64,000 nucleotides of DNA. Source: Alkalicella caledoniensis. Its GTDB lineage: Bacteria; Bacillota; Proteinivoracia; Proteinivoracales; Proteinivoracaceae. A program made the position numbers and the translations under genes. Positions 51,901 to 60,937 of the stretch are shown here, piece by piece. The stretch covers positions 186,001 through 250,000 of the forward strand of contig NZ_CP058559.1 of assembly GCF_014467015.1 (NCBI RefSeq), in the 5' to 3' direction. How positions within the stretch are numbered: the stretch's first letter is position 1; every line of letters begins with the position of its first letter. The notes beneath the pieces were generated by a model. The model had not been told where the DNA came from and searched no databases. It was given only the letters and a program-made list of their open reading frames with translations.

Positions 51901-52662
51901 CTAGCTCTGTAGCTCACTCCATTTAAAGAACTTAGACCCGATCGCAATTAAAACAATGCTGGCACCTAAGACTATTAGTAACTGCATAGGGTATTGTAAT
52001 ACGCTGTGTCCTTGTATCCATACTCCCCTTAAAGCGTACACTCCATGGATAATAGGGTTGAAAACCTCAGCAATCAAAAGAATTCTAGCTGGAAACATTT
52101 CTGGTGGTAAGGTCATTCCTCCTAAGAACATCTGGAAATAAAATACTATCATGGCAACTGATTGGTAAGAAGTACTTTTACTAAAAACACTGGATAAAAA
52201 GAAGGCAATGGCGAATTGCAAAATATTTATGATAGAAAGAACCAGTACAATGTTAAACATATTTCCAAGTGGTATACTAACCCCTTTAGATACCACTGCA
52301 GTTAGTATTAAGGTAGCTATCCCTACAGCCTGAAACAATAGTACTGATAAAAATAATGAGCCGGCAACCTGCACTGGTTTATAGCCTAAAAGCTTATACT
52401 TGATAAAGAAATTGAATTCTACGTGGTTTGCCAACATTTGGCCAAATATAAGGACTACTGTATTTGAGATTATTAATGGAATATATGCTGGTAATAAAAA
52501 ATCTATGGCCTTCAGAGTCCCTTCGTAATACACTTCTCCTTCTAAGAGATTGCTAAAAAATATATACATTATCATGGGAAAAGCGATGATGAAAAACAAG
52601 TTCATAAAATCCCTTGTTTGTAATTTAAATTGATAAGATATTAAAGCCATTAGCTTATTCAT
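51901..52662 (-). CDS. ABC-2 type transporter permease
   Basis: 253 residues, six predicted membrane helices, with the ABC-2 family layout: N-terminal ISYQFKLQTRDFMNLFFIIAFP, central FLSSVFSKSTSYQSVAMIVFY and the MFLGGMTLPPEMFP motif followed by FNPIIHGVYALRGVW. Pairs with the ATPase encoded just upstream, whose stop it overlaps by 8 nt. Exporters of this class move drugs, peptides or lipids; the adjacent LytTR two-component system suggests an inducible peptide or antibiotic response. Confidence 0.88.
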   Translation of the reverse strand: MNKLMALISYQFKLQTRDFMNLFFIIAFPMIMYIFFSNLLEGEVYYEGTLKAIDFLLPAYIPLIISNTVVLIFGQMLANHVEFNFFIKYKLLGYKPVQVAGSLFLSVLLFQAVGIATLILTAVVSKGVSIPLGNMFNIVLVLSIINILQFAIAFFLSSVFSKSTSYQSVAMIVFYFQMFLGGMTLPPEMFPARILLIAEVFNPIIHGVYALRGVWIQGHSVLQYPMQLLIVLGASIVLIAIGSKFFKWSELQS

Positions 52663-53563
52663 TTATAATCCTCCCTTCTTTGTCTAATTTGTACCCAGCA
52701 ATCTTCAAAAACACATCTTCTAATGTTGGAGATTTAACCACGAGGTTTTTAATGCCTACTTTGGTGATAAGCTCCATTAACACTTTTTCATCGTCTTTAG
52801 TGTAAATCTGGTATCTGTCATCATTTAAAGGTATAGCCCCATACTTATCAAGCTTAAAGCTTGCCATAGGGTCCTTTATCTGAAACTCTATAACCTTTTC
52901 CCCTTGGGAGTACTGATCAATAGCTGTAGTAACACCGCCAAGATAAACCATTTCCCCTTTGTTCAAAATCATTATCCTGTCTGCTAAGTATTCAATCTCA
53001 TCTAAAAAATGACTAGTTATAATTATGGTCACATTGTTCTTTCTGTTTATTTCCCTTAATACTTCCCAAATCTTTCTCCTAGCCACTGGATCTAACCCAG
53101 TGGTTAATTCATCTAAGAAAACTACCTCAGGCTGATTTATTAAGGTTAAAAGAATTGAAAGCCGTTGAACATTTCCACCAGAAAGCTTTTTAATGTAGGT
53201 GTCTTTCTCTTTGCTCAGGCCAAACCCATCTAGCATCTCATCAAGATCAATATCACTCTTAGTTAACTTTTTGTATAGGTTACAAATATCTATTACCTTA
53301 GCATTGCCTTCGAAATAATTTTTTTGCATTTGTACACCTATATGGTCATACATACTTTTGCGATCAAATAGATATTCAACATCACCTTCATCGGGCTTGT
53401 AGATATCTACCATGGTGTTAATCAAGGTGCTTTTCCCTGCACCATTGTGTCCAACTATACCTAAAATTTCTCCCATCTTAACATCAAAACTAATATTATT
53501 TAGGGCCACTTTATCTTTAAATGACTTTTTAAGCCCTTTTACTGTAATTACGCTATGGCTCAT
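52655..53563 (-). CDS. ABC transporter ATP-binding protein
   Basis: 302 residues: Walker A GHNGAGKSTLINTMV, signature LSGGNVQRLSILLTL, Walker B VVFLDELTTGLDPVARR, H-loop IIITSHFLDEIEYLADR, and a C-terminal extension ending in the ABC-2-associated segment VKSPTLEDVFLKIAGYKL. This is the CcmA/DrrA/NatA type. ATG after GGAAGGGG. Co-transcribed with the permease. Confidence 0.92.
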   Translation of the reverse strand: MSHSVITVKGLKKSFKDKVALNNISFDVKMGEILGIVGHNGAGKSTLINTMVDIYKPDEGDVEYLFDRKSMYDHIGVQMQKNYFEGNAKVIDICNLYKKLTKSDIDLDEMLDGFGLSKEKDTYIKKLSGGNVQRLSILLTLINQPEVVFLDELTTGLDPVARRKIWEVLREINRKNNVTIIITSHFLDEIEYLADRIMILNKGEMVYLGGVTTAIDQYSQGEKVIEFQIKDPMASFKLDKYGAIPLNDDRYQIYTKDDEKVLMELITKVGIKNLVVKSPTLEDVFLKIAGYKLDKEGRIINE

Positions 53564-53690
53564 TTCACAAAACCCCTTCCATTTCCTTTGTTAACTATAT
53601 TTTAGCATTGCAACTACAAATCAGGAATACATTTGAATCCCGTATATGGGGAGGTCAATCCCTAGATTTCTGTTTTTAAGACAAAAATGT

Positions 53691-53712
53691 AACCTGCTAC
53701 TTTTAGCAGGTT
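53691..53712 (-). terminator. Terminator of the LytTR two-component operon
   Basis: AACCTGCTA / TAGCAGGTT with a four-base loop at the end of the response regulator gene, then ACATTTTTG on the minus strand. It separates the operon from the ABC transporter genes. Confidence 0.78.
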
Positions 53713-54424
53713 AACCTTTCAACAAATGAATTTTGTCTTTAGTTATAAGGGCGTTTTTACTTTCATCTGTGTTTTTAAAATATATTATATAGGATGTATC
53801 CCCATATGGCTCAATCTCTTGTATGTTTTTGAGATTTACAATATATGATTTATGGGTTCTGAAGAAATTTCCCGTTAACCTCTTTTCTATATCGTTTAGG
53901 CCAGAGCGTGTTTTATGAGTCTTCTCGAAGGTGTGGATCAACACCTCTTTATTGTCTTTTTCAATATAGTTTATCTCTGCCATATTTATCATGTAATATT
54001 TTTGTTTATCCTTTATCATCAGTATGTCATTTTCTTTAAGGGACTCTTCAAATTTATCACCGTTGGATTCTTCAATTATATTTTCAACATTTTCCTTAAC
54101 CCGGGTAAAATCAATGGGCTTAAGTATATAGTCATATGCTCTTATTTCATAAGAGTCAAAGGCATAGTCTTGAAAAGCAGTCACAAAAACAACCTTCAGG
54201 TTCTCCTTTAAACCCATCATAATTTTAGCAGCTTCTAGGCCATCTAGTTTTGGCATGTCTATATCCATAAATGCCAAATTGATATCTTCTTTTTTTACTA
54301 TATCAACGGCCTGTTGACCATCATAAGCCAAAAATATTTCATTAACTTGCGGATGTTCTTCAATAACTTTTTTTAAAACCTTAGCAGTATAAATATCATC
54401 ATCACATATTAATACATTTATCAT
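53711..54424 (-). CDS. LytTR-family response regulator
   Basis: 237 residues. Receiver domain with DDD (residues 8-10), the phosphorylated Asp in LAFMDIDMPKLDG, VFVTAF and KPIDF; then a LytTR DNA-binding domain (KYYMINMAEINYIEKDNKEV, FFRTHKSYIVNLKNIQEIEP). Such regulators bind direct repeats before peptide, bacteriocin or cell-wall genes. It is encoded 6 nt after its sensor kinase. Targets may include the ABC transporter downstream. Confidence 0.93.
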   Translation of the reverse strand: MINVLICDDDIYTAKVLKKVIEEHPQVNEIFLAYDGQQAVDIVKKEDINLAFMDIDMPKLDGLEAAKIMMGLKENLKVVFVTAFQDYAFDSYEIRAYDYILKPIDFTRVKENVENIIEESNGDKFEESLKENDILMIKDKQKYYMINMAEINYIEKDNKEVLIHTFEKTHKTRSGLNDIEKRLTGNFFRTHKSYIVNLKNIQEIEPYGDTSYIIYFKNTDESKNALITKDKIHLLKG

Positions 54425-54430
54425 CTTTTT

Positions 54431-55264
54431 TTAATCCCTCAATTCCACTTGAAAGGTAATATTTTCTCCATCTTGATAAACATCTATTTGCCCTTTGTTT
54501 TGCTCCACTAAGTCTTTAACTATACTTAAACCATATCCTCTTCCAGTAGAAGATTTAGATGAAAATCCTTGAGAAAAAAAGCTAGCAACGTCTTTTTCAT
54601 CATCTTGATAAGGATTACTAATCTTGAATATATATCCCTTTAAGTCATCTCTATTTTCTAGATAAAAGCTCACTTTCTGAGGCAACTCATTATGTGTTAG
54701 TACATGTTCCATGGCATTGTCTATTAAGTTTCCAACAATATTTGCAAGGTCCCAAGGGGCAATATTTTTCAATTTTACCCTACAGTATTTTTCTATGATG
54801 AATTCTATGCCCTTTTGATTTGCAAGTTCTTTTTTAGTATTTATAAGGGCCGTAAGGGTAGGGTTTCCTAAGCGCAAAAAATGTCCTGTGAATCGATAAT
54901 TATTTGCTATGCCTTGCAGGTACTCTTTTGCCACCTCATATTCTTCTAATATCAACATCGATGTAACAGTCTGTATATTATTGATATGATCATGGCCTTG
55001 TTTCCGAAGCAAGTCTATTAGAGACTCGGTATTTTTTAGATCACTCTTTATCATCTCTAGCTCTTTTTCTTTCCTTAAAGATCTAATTATGTAGAGGAGG
55101 ATTGCTAAATTACAAATGGAGAGGCTTAATATTATAGCTAATATAACATAAAGAGCTGCATTTGCACTACTTAAAACATTTAAGAATATAACTAGAACTA
55201 AAATTACCAAAATGGTAAGGGAAATACTAATAAAAGATATTATATAACCTTTCCTTTTATCCAT
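54431..55264 (-). CDS. Sensor kinase of the Spo0B/CitA-like (GHKL) type
   Basis: 277 residues: two membrane helices at the N-terminus (IISFISISLTILVILVLVIF and AALYVILAIILSLSICNLAI), a short cytoplasmic helix, the His motif LRKQGHDHINNIQTV, an N-box in NIVGNLIDNAMEHV and a G-box GRGYGLSIVKDLVEQN. No extracellular domain of note, so it probably senses within or near the membrane, as peptide- or antibiotic-sensing kinases do. ATG at 55264 behind GAGGTGG. Confidence 0.9.
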   Translation of the reverse strand: MDKRKGYIISFISISLTILVILVLVIFLNVLSSANAALYVILAIILSLSICNLAILLYIIRSLRKEKELEMIKSDLKNTESLIDLLRKQGHDHINNIQTVTSMLILEEYEVAKEYLQGIANNYRFTGHFLRLGNPTLTALINTKKELANQKGIEFIIEKYCRVKLKNIAPWDLANIVGNLIDNAMEHVLTHNELPQKVSFYLENRDDLKGYIFKISNPYQDDEKDVASFFSQGFSSKSSTGRGYGLSIVKDLVEQNKGQIDVYQDGENITFQVELRD

Positions 55265-55460
55265 AACATGCACCACCTCTGAACTTCAGTGTTTATCGCC
55301 TCTAGTATATATTAAACAGGCATTAACAATATCCTTTTTTTTAATGTAGAATTTAATACTTCTGATGTAGATTGTTGAGGTGAATGTAACCACTAAGAAA
55401 TATCCATAACGGATAACAAACTAATTCGATACTTAAGGGGAGAAGCCCTCTAAATTTTTC

Positions 55461-57937
55461 CTATTTTTCAAACATTTCAGGAGTTACCTCGCGAGCAACG
55501 TTGCTGTACACAATACTTCGTATAACATTTGCACAGCAGCGTTCAATATCTTCTTTAGATAATGTCCCTGATTTATATGCTTTAAGGATGTCCTTTTTAT
55601 CTCCCCTCATCCCTGCCATGATCAAATCATTTCCCGCAGACAAGGATTTAGCAGCAGATGCACGGTTTTTCCCAGTGGACATCCAATCAGTCATTACAAC
55701 TCCTTGGAAGCCCCACTCATTGCGTAGTACATTGGTGCAACAGTCATAGAGGTTAGGCGTGTAGACGCCATTAACCTTGTTATAACTAGTCATAACTGAT
55801 TTTGCTTTCCCTTCCCTTACGGTTATTTCAAACCCTTTTAGATATATTTCCCTCAAGGGACGCTCATGGATATTGCTGGAAACATGATTTCTATTGTCTT
55901 CTTGGTTATTGCATAGAAAATGTTTAATGGTTACATAGGCACCTTCCGTCTCTTGAACTCCAGTGGTAATATGGGCAGCAGTTTTTCCCGATAGCAGTGG
56001 ATCCTCGGAAAAGTATTCAAAATTTCTTCCGCACAATGGATTACGCTGGATATTCATAGCGGGGCCGAGCCAATAAGTAACACCATATTCCTGCATTTCC
56101 ACCCCTATAGCTCTACCTATGAATAGTAACAGTTCCCTATTCCAGGTTTGAGCCAGTGCAGTTCCGATAGGAAAGGCTGTGGCAAACTGATATACTGGTT
56201 TTGTTTTCTTTGGGTTAGCTGTTAAAAACTTCTTTATAAATCCTGGTAAAGAGTTAAGGAAAGATAGTGGCATTTCATAGGGCTTTGTATTTCCATCTTT
56301 TAGTACACCGGATTCCCTGGACAACCTAAGTCCTGCAGGTCCATCACACAGGGCTACATTTATAAGTCCTTTTTTGTAAAGTTTCGAGGTTGTATTGCCC
56401 ACTGAACTGGAACATTGACTTTATTTTTGGATGAAAACATTCCTGCCCCAACCACTACATCCACCATATCCTTAATAGTGAATTTCTTCATAATGGCGTC
56501 TACCTTTTCATCATGGTATACGGAAGGAATTTTGTAAGTATATGTAATGGTTTCTATGTCAGCGGCTTTGATTTTTAGGTATATTGCGTCGATTAAGTTA
56601 TCCTTATAGTTCACCTGAGGTGGACTAATTTCTTCAAACTTCTCTTTCACTGGACATATGTTTTGGTGTTTAGAAACTATAGAATCCTCAGCTAAGGATA
56701 TAACAGCAATGGGACGTGTCTTGCGGGATGAATGTCCCACTCTAAGAATATATTCCCCTTTTTCCAGAATGAAGCTGGCGTCATTTTCACTAAATCCTGC
56801 AAGGTCCTTCATATCAAAGGATAGAGTCAGGGTTTCGCTCTCCCCCGGTTGCAGTTCTTTTGTTTTGCCAAAGGCAGCCAATGATTGATATTCCCTGTTC
56901 AATTTTCCCTGGGGACAAGAAGCATAAAGCTGTACTACCTCTTTAGAGCAATGTTTCCCTGTATTTGTGACTTTTGCATCCACTTGCATTTGAGTTTTGT
57001 TTGCTTTCGCACCAGTAACAGTAATCTCCGTGGTGGTATAGCTTAAGCCGTAACCGAATTCATAGCGGGGTTTTACCCCAAAGGAATCAAAGTATCTATA
57101 ACCAACATAAATCCCTTCCTTATAGTATTCATCATCTAGGTTATCATTTAAGTAGCTGTATTCTTGGGAAAATGGGGTGTCTTCATATTTCTTTGCCCAA
57201 GTGCTACTGAGTCGCCCTGATGGTGATACCTTGCCAGATAGTATATCTGCCAAGGCATTACCACCCTCCATCCCAAGTTGAGAAAAGTAAATAATGGCAT
57301 TTAGCCCTTTAACATCATCCAGTAGGGATAAGTCCATTGGGAATCCTGTATTTATAACTAGGATAGTCTTTTTATAGAGCTCATTTAATCGTTTTAGTTG
57401 GGCGACTTCAGTGGAACTCAGGCTATTTTCTCCTTTATCCACACGAAGGTCCCCACCTTCCCCTGCTTGGCGTGAGACAACATAAATAGCTATGTCAGTT
57501 TCCTTTACATCCTCTTTAGTAATCTCACGTCCATAAGGGGGCAAAAATTGTTCTGCCATTGCATTCATTATTTTACTTATGGATAGGGTCCTAGCCATTT
57601 TTGCCACCTTAGCATTATGGGCAGCTAACTTTATAGCATATTCCTCTTTGTAATCTGAAAGCCAGGCTTGGTTAGTAACAGTAAATTTAGCGTTCTCCAA
57701 TCCTTGTAATATGGTTACACTATTTCGCTCATTCACCTCTCCTGAACCTGTGCCACCTTTTATTGTATGTAATCCCCCCGGACCGTATAATGCAATGTTA
57801 CCTACCTTTATTGGGAGCGTGCCGTCATTTTCTAGGAGTACTATACCCTCACATGCAGCATCGTAGGCGATTCTACGGTGATTTTTTTCCCTATATGTTT
57901 CACTGTTTGAGTATGATGCTTTGCTAAAATATTTCAA
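55461..57937 (-). pseudogene. GH3 glycoside hydrolase with inverted domain order, broken by a -1 frameshift
   Basis: Two overlapping frames together make one protein of about 825 residues. The first (57937-56360, TTG start behind GGAGG) holds the GH3 C-terminal sandwich domain (GGTGSGEVNER, AGEGGDLRVDKGE) and a fibronectin-III-like domain (YGLSYTTTEI, VQLYASCPQGKLNREYQSL). The second (to 55461) holds the catalytic barrel (NVALCDGPAGLRL, GRNFEYFSEDPLLSGK, KHFLCNNQEDNR, nucleophile Asp in GVVMTDWMS). Catalytic domain last is a known arrangement of clostridial and rumen beta-glucosidases. The frames join near 56400-56408: CCAGTTCAGTGGGC probably lost one G (CCAGGTTCAGTGGGC), which would restore a continuous reading. 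It may be a true mutation or a sequencing error. Confidence 0.85.
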
Positions 57938-57988
57938 AGTCCTAACCTCCTTTTCTATCTATATTTCTCTAAATTCCTGTAAATTCCT

Positions 57989-58141
57989 GGGTCAGGCTTG
58001 AGTAATTTAGTTACTCAAGCTTGATCATATCTTAGGTGATTAGTTCAACTATTCAACCTTTAACAGGGATTTCCTTCTATTGCTGTGAACTTCCTTGATT
58101 CGTGAGGTTATTTGAGAAACTGATTTACTCAAGCCTGACCC
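57989..58141. repeat. 153-bp element bounded by 17-bp inverted repeats
   Basis: GGGTCAGGCTTGAGTAA (57989-58005) and TTACTCAAGCCTGACCC (58125-58141) match perfectly in inverted orientation. Inside the left end GCTTGAGTAA/TTACTCAAGC forms a second, local palindrome (57996-58020). No open frame. Confidence 0.75.
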
Positions 58142-58146
58142 GGGTG

Positions 58147-58184
58147 CTTTAAGGGGTCAGGCTACATAGCATGACCCCTTAAAG
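58147..58184 (-). terminator. Hairpin after the Mur-YheCD fusion gene
   Basis: Perfect 13-bp stem CTTTAAGGGGTCA (58147-58159) / TGACCCCTTAAAG (58172-58184), 4 nt beyond the stop at 58188. No T-run, so termination is uncertain. The GGGTCA core repeats the end sequence of the neighbouring inverted-repeat element. Confidence 0.55.
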
Positions 58185-58187
58185 TAT

Positions 58188-60575
58188 TTAAAAGCCTGTC
58201 AAGGATTTTGCATATTCTAATGGTGTTGGAAGTATATATGGCAATACTTTCTGCTCAGTTTCTGAACGGAAAGCTTTAATTTCTGCAGCATAGTTTAACT
58301 GTACTTCAAGTATCCAAACCTTATGGTTTTCATCTATAATAAAATCTATGGCAGAATCTCCTATATGACTTTTTCTTTCCAATACATTTAACACCTTTAT
58401 AAATAAAGCACTTATTTCCTCTATCTTCTTTGTTGCTTCTTCTTCACTTAAACAGAAAATTTGAGTCAAAGCTTCTTTTCCAGGCAAAACAGTTTTCCTA
58501 TTTTTTGAGTTTGATATAATACTTCCCTCATTAGCCACCTTAGTTTCAAGGCCGGTGTATATCCAGTCCTTAAGTTCATTTTTTTGAATATACATTCTAA
58601 AATCTACCTTAGAACCTTCAAACCTAAAAGGTATATCCTGTTGAATGATATACTTCCTTCCCTTATCCATCTGTCCTTTAAGTTTCTGTATAAGACTATT
58701 TTGGCTTGATACAACCTGCCTATTACCTGCAGAATCAGTTACTACAAAATGCTTTTCATTTTTTTCCACATGAATAATACCGTAACCTCCAGCAGTGGTA
58801 GATGGTTTAATATATACTGATGGGAAGTCACGTAACATTTCTATTAAGCTTTTACTATTACTGTAATTCATTGTATGGGGTAAGTGTGGAGATATATCAT
58901 GTTTTTTAATCATCATCTTGTGGAAGGACCACTTATCAGTGTTCTCATAGGGGTAGTTAAATATTGCTGCACCTATATGCTCCTTAAGATGGGTGTAGCT
59001 TGCTTTTTTTAACCCAACGCGATTGTAAAATGCGTTAGGATATGGGAATACTCCTTGTTCAAAATCATTGGTCTTGGGATTATAATAAAGACCATCAATT
59101 GTTTGTCTCTTACGTTTAATTGTAGTCAATTTACATATAAAGATAAGTCCTTTTATGTTGTCGTAATTGGTAAAACGTAAAATTTGTTGACGTGGATTGT
59201 CAAAATATCTCGGTAGAGTGATTATGCCAATGAGCGGCCCCAAATGTAAATGATTTCCTTCCATATGGTATTCGTATGTTACATCTGGAATACTTATAGT
59301 TTCATTTAATTGTTTAGGTAATGTAATAGTCCCATTTTCTGCTTTAGGGTCTATATGCACTTCAAGTTTCTTTACTAGTGCACCAAAGTGTAAATTTATA
59401 TATTTGGATTCAACACCTAAGCTTTCAAAAGTATAAGTATTCATTTTTATATAAGGACCTCTTAAGTTATCATCTATACAAAGAGTATATTGAAGATAAT
59501 CTTTTATATATCTTATAGTTTGATACATTCTCATTTTACTAGATCCCTTAACTAAAATAATGCTTTCTTTCTCGATAGCTACACATAGCTCTTTGTGTAG
59601 CTTAGTTTTGTTATCAAAATGTCTTACTCTGTCTTTGGGAAAACCTTTTTCAATTGCCCCAACACCTATAAGTTCTGCCTCTTTCCCATAGGTAAATATA
59701 AAATCAACATTATTTTGGACTAAATACTGTCCAACTTCCATATGTCCTCTAGTTTCATAATCTCCAAGCTCCTTCATACTCCCAAGTACAACTATCTTCT
59801 TTCTTCCCTTACCTTTTTCAGCTAAAACATCTATTGCTGTTTTTACGGATTCAGGGTTTGCATTAACTGTATCGTCAATCAATATGGAGTTTTCTTTTAA
59901 AAAGTGAAAGTTTAATCTCTTTGTTGGTACTTGGTAATTTTCTAGACCTTTTCTAATTTCGTCCATGCTAAACTTAAGTCTATGTGCAGTTGCAATGGCA
60001 AATAGAGCATTATAAACATTATGAACTCCAAAGGTGGGAACGAAAAAACTATTTTCTCCAACTTTAAACCCCATTCCATCTTCCAAAAACTCTACCTCAC
60101 TTGCTTGGTAATCAGCTTTGTTTGCAATTCCTATGGTTACTATTTCCCCTTTAAATTTATCAGTTTCTAATAACCTGGAGTTCTCGTCATCAGCATTTAT
60201 CAACAACGTCCCTGTAGGGTGCATGTACTTAATCAACTCAGACTTGTTTTTTGCGGTAGACTCAATACTATTTCCAAGATTTCCATAGTGAGCTCTACCT
60301 ATTTTAGTTATGATAGCGATATTTGGTTCAATAATTTTGCAGTGCCGTTTTGCTGCACCTGGCTGGCCCATACCCATTTCTAGAAGTATAGCTTTGTATG
60401 AAGAATTATAGTTGTTCAAAGCAGCTTTATTTTGGAGGGGTAAGTTCTTATTTTCACTATTCTTAAGAACCTTCCACTTAACATCTAATATGGATCCTAG
60501 CATTTCCCTAGTTGTTGTTTTACCTACACTACCTGTTATAGCTATTTTCGGTATATCACTTGGATTAAATCGCAT
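58188..60575 (-). CDS. Fusion of a Mur-ligase module and a YheC/YheD-type ATP-grasp module
   Basis: 795 residues from the ATG at 60575 (AGGAGG seven bases upstream). Residues about 8-375 are a MurF-like ligase: P-loop ITGSVGKTTTREML, ILLEMGMGQPGAAKRHC, IITKIGRAHYGNLGN, NALFAIATAHRL, then the C-terminal Mur domain (ILIDDTVNANPESVKTAI). The N-terminal UDP-sugar-binding domain of MurF is missing. Residues about 385-795 are a YheC/YheD spore-coat-type domain with ATP-grasp features (SVYIKPSTTAGGYGIIHVEK, DFRMYIQKN, IDFIIDENHKVWILEVQLNY). Cyanophycin synthetase joins the same two folds in the opposite order. A role in adding amino acids to a spore or wall polymer is an inference. Monocistronic. 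Confidence 0.85.
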   Translation of the reverse strand: MRFNPSDIPKIAITGSVGKTTTREMLGSILDVKWKVLKNSENKNLPLQNKAALNNYNSSYKAILLEMGMGQPGAAKRHCKIIEPNIAIITKIGRAHYGNLGNSIESTAKNKSELIKYMHPTGTLLINADDENSRLLETDKFKGEIVTIGIANKADYQASEVEFLEDGMGFKVGENSFFVPTFGVHNVYNALFAIATAHRLKFSMDEIRKGLENYQVPTKRLNFHFLKENSILIDDTVNANPESVKTAIDVLAEKGKGRKKIVVLGSMKELGDYETRGHMEVGQYLVQNNVDFIFTYGKEAELIGVGAIEKGFPKDRVRHFDNKTKLHKELCVAIEKESIILVKGSSKMRMYQTIRYIKDYLQYTLCIDDNLRGPYIKMNTYTFESLGVESKYINLHFGALVKKLEVHIDPKAENGTITLPKQLNETISIPDVTYEYHMEGNHLHLGPLIGIITLPRYFDNPRQQILRFTNYDNIKGLIFICKLTTIKRKRQTIDGLYYNPKTNDFEQGVFPYPNAFYNRVGLKKASYTHLKEHIGAAIFNYPYENTDKWSFHKMMIKKHDISPHLPHTMNYSNSKSLIEMLRDFPSVYIKPSTTAGGYGIIHVEKNEKHFVVTDSAGNRQVVSSQNSLIQKLKGQMDKGRKYIIQQDIPFRFEGSKVDFRMYIQKNELKDWIYTGLETKVANEGSIISNSKNRKTVLPGKEALTQIFCLSEEEATKKIEEISALFIKVLNVLERKSHIGDSAIDFIIDENHKVWILEVQLNYAAEIKAFRSETEQKVLPYILPTPLEYAKSLTGF

Positions 60576-60659
60576 GCTCAAACCTCCTTACTAATTCCAT
60601 CTCACATATACATGGTGTGATGTTATTAGTATAGTATGTTCTTTGGCATGTAAAAGTTC

Positions 60660-60704
60660 CGAGGTCTGACAATTACCCATCCATAGGTTAATTGTCAGAC
60701 CTCG
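60660..60704. repeat. 16-bp perfect hairpin plus ATAAGGAGA...TCTCCTTAT in the upstream gap
   Basis: CGAGGTCTGACAATTA (60660-60675) / TAATTGTCAGACCTCG (60689-60704). Just beyond it ATAAGGAGA (about 60710) and TCTCCTTAT (about 60766) form a further inverted pair around GCCAAGAACAAGGAGTTTGC. The 362-bp gap between divergent genes holds no gene. Confidence 0.65.
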
Positions 60705-60937
60705 ATCAAATAAGGAGAAATTCGCCAAGAACAAGGAGTTTGCTGTGGCTAAATTATTTCCACTATCTCCTTATCTGACGCAGGGCCTTGAAGATGATTA
60801 ATGTGCTTATAAATAGTTTATTTTTTACATCTTCCATCTTGATTTTTGTTAAGAAAAATTTAACAAGATTAATTGCAGGATTCTTAATTGTTTCGGAGTA
60901 TTATATACTAATGTAGTAAAGGTTAGGAGGGAGAAAA

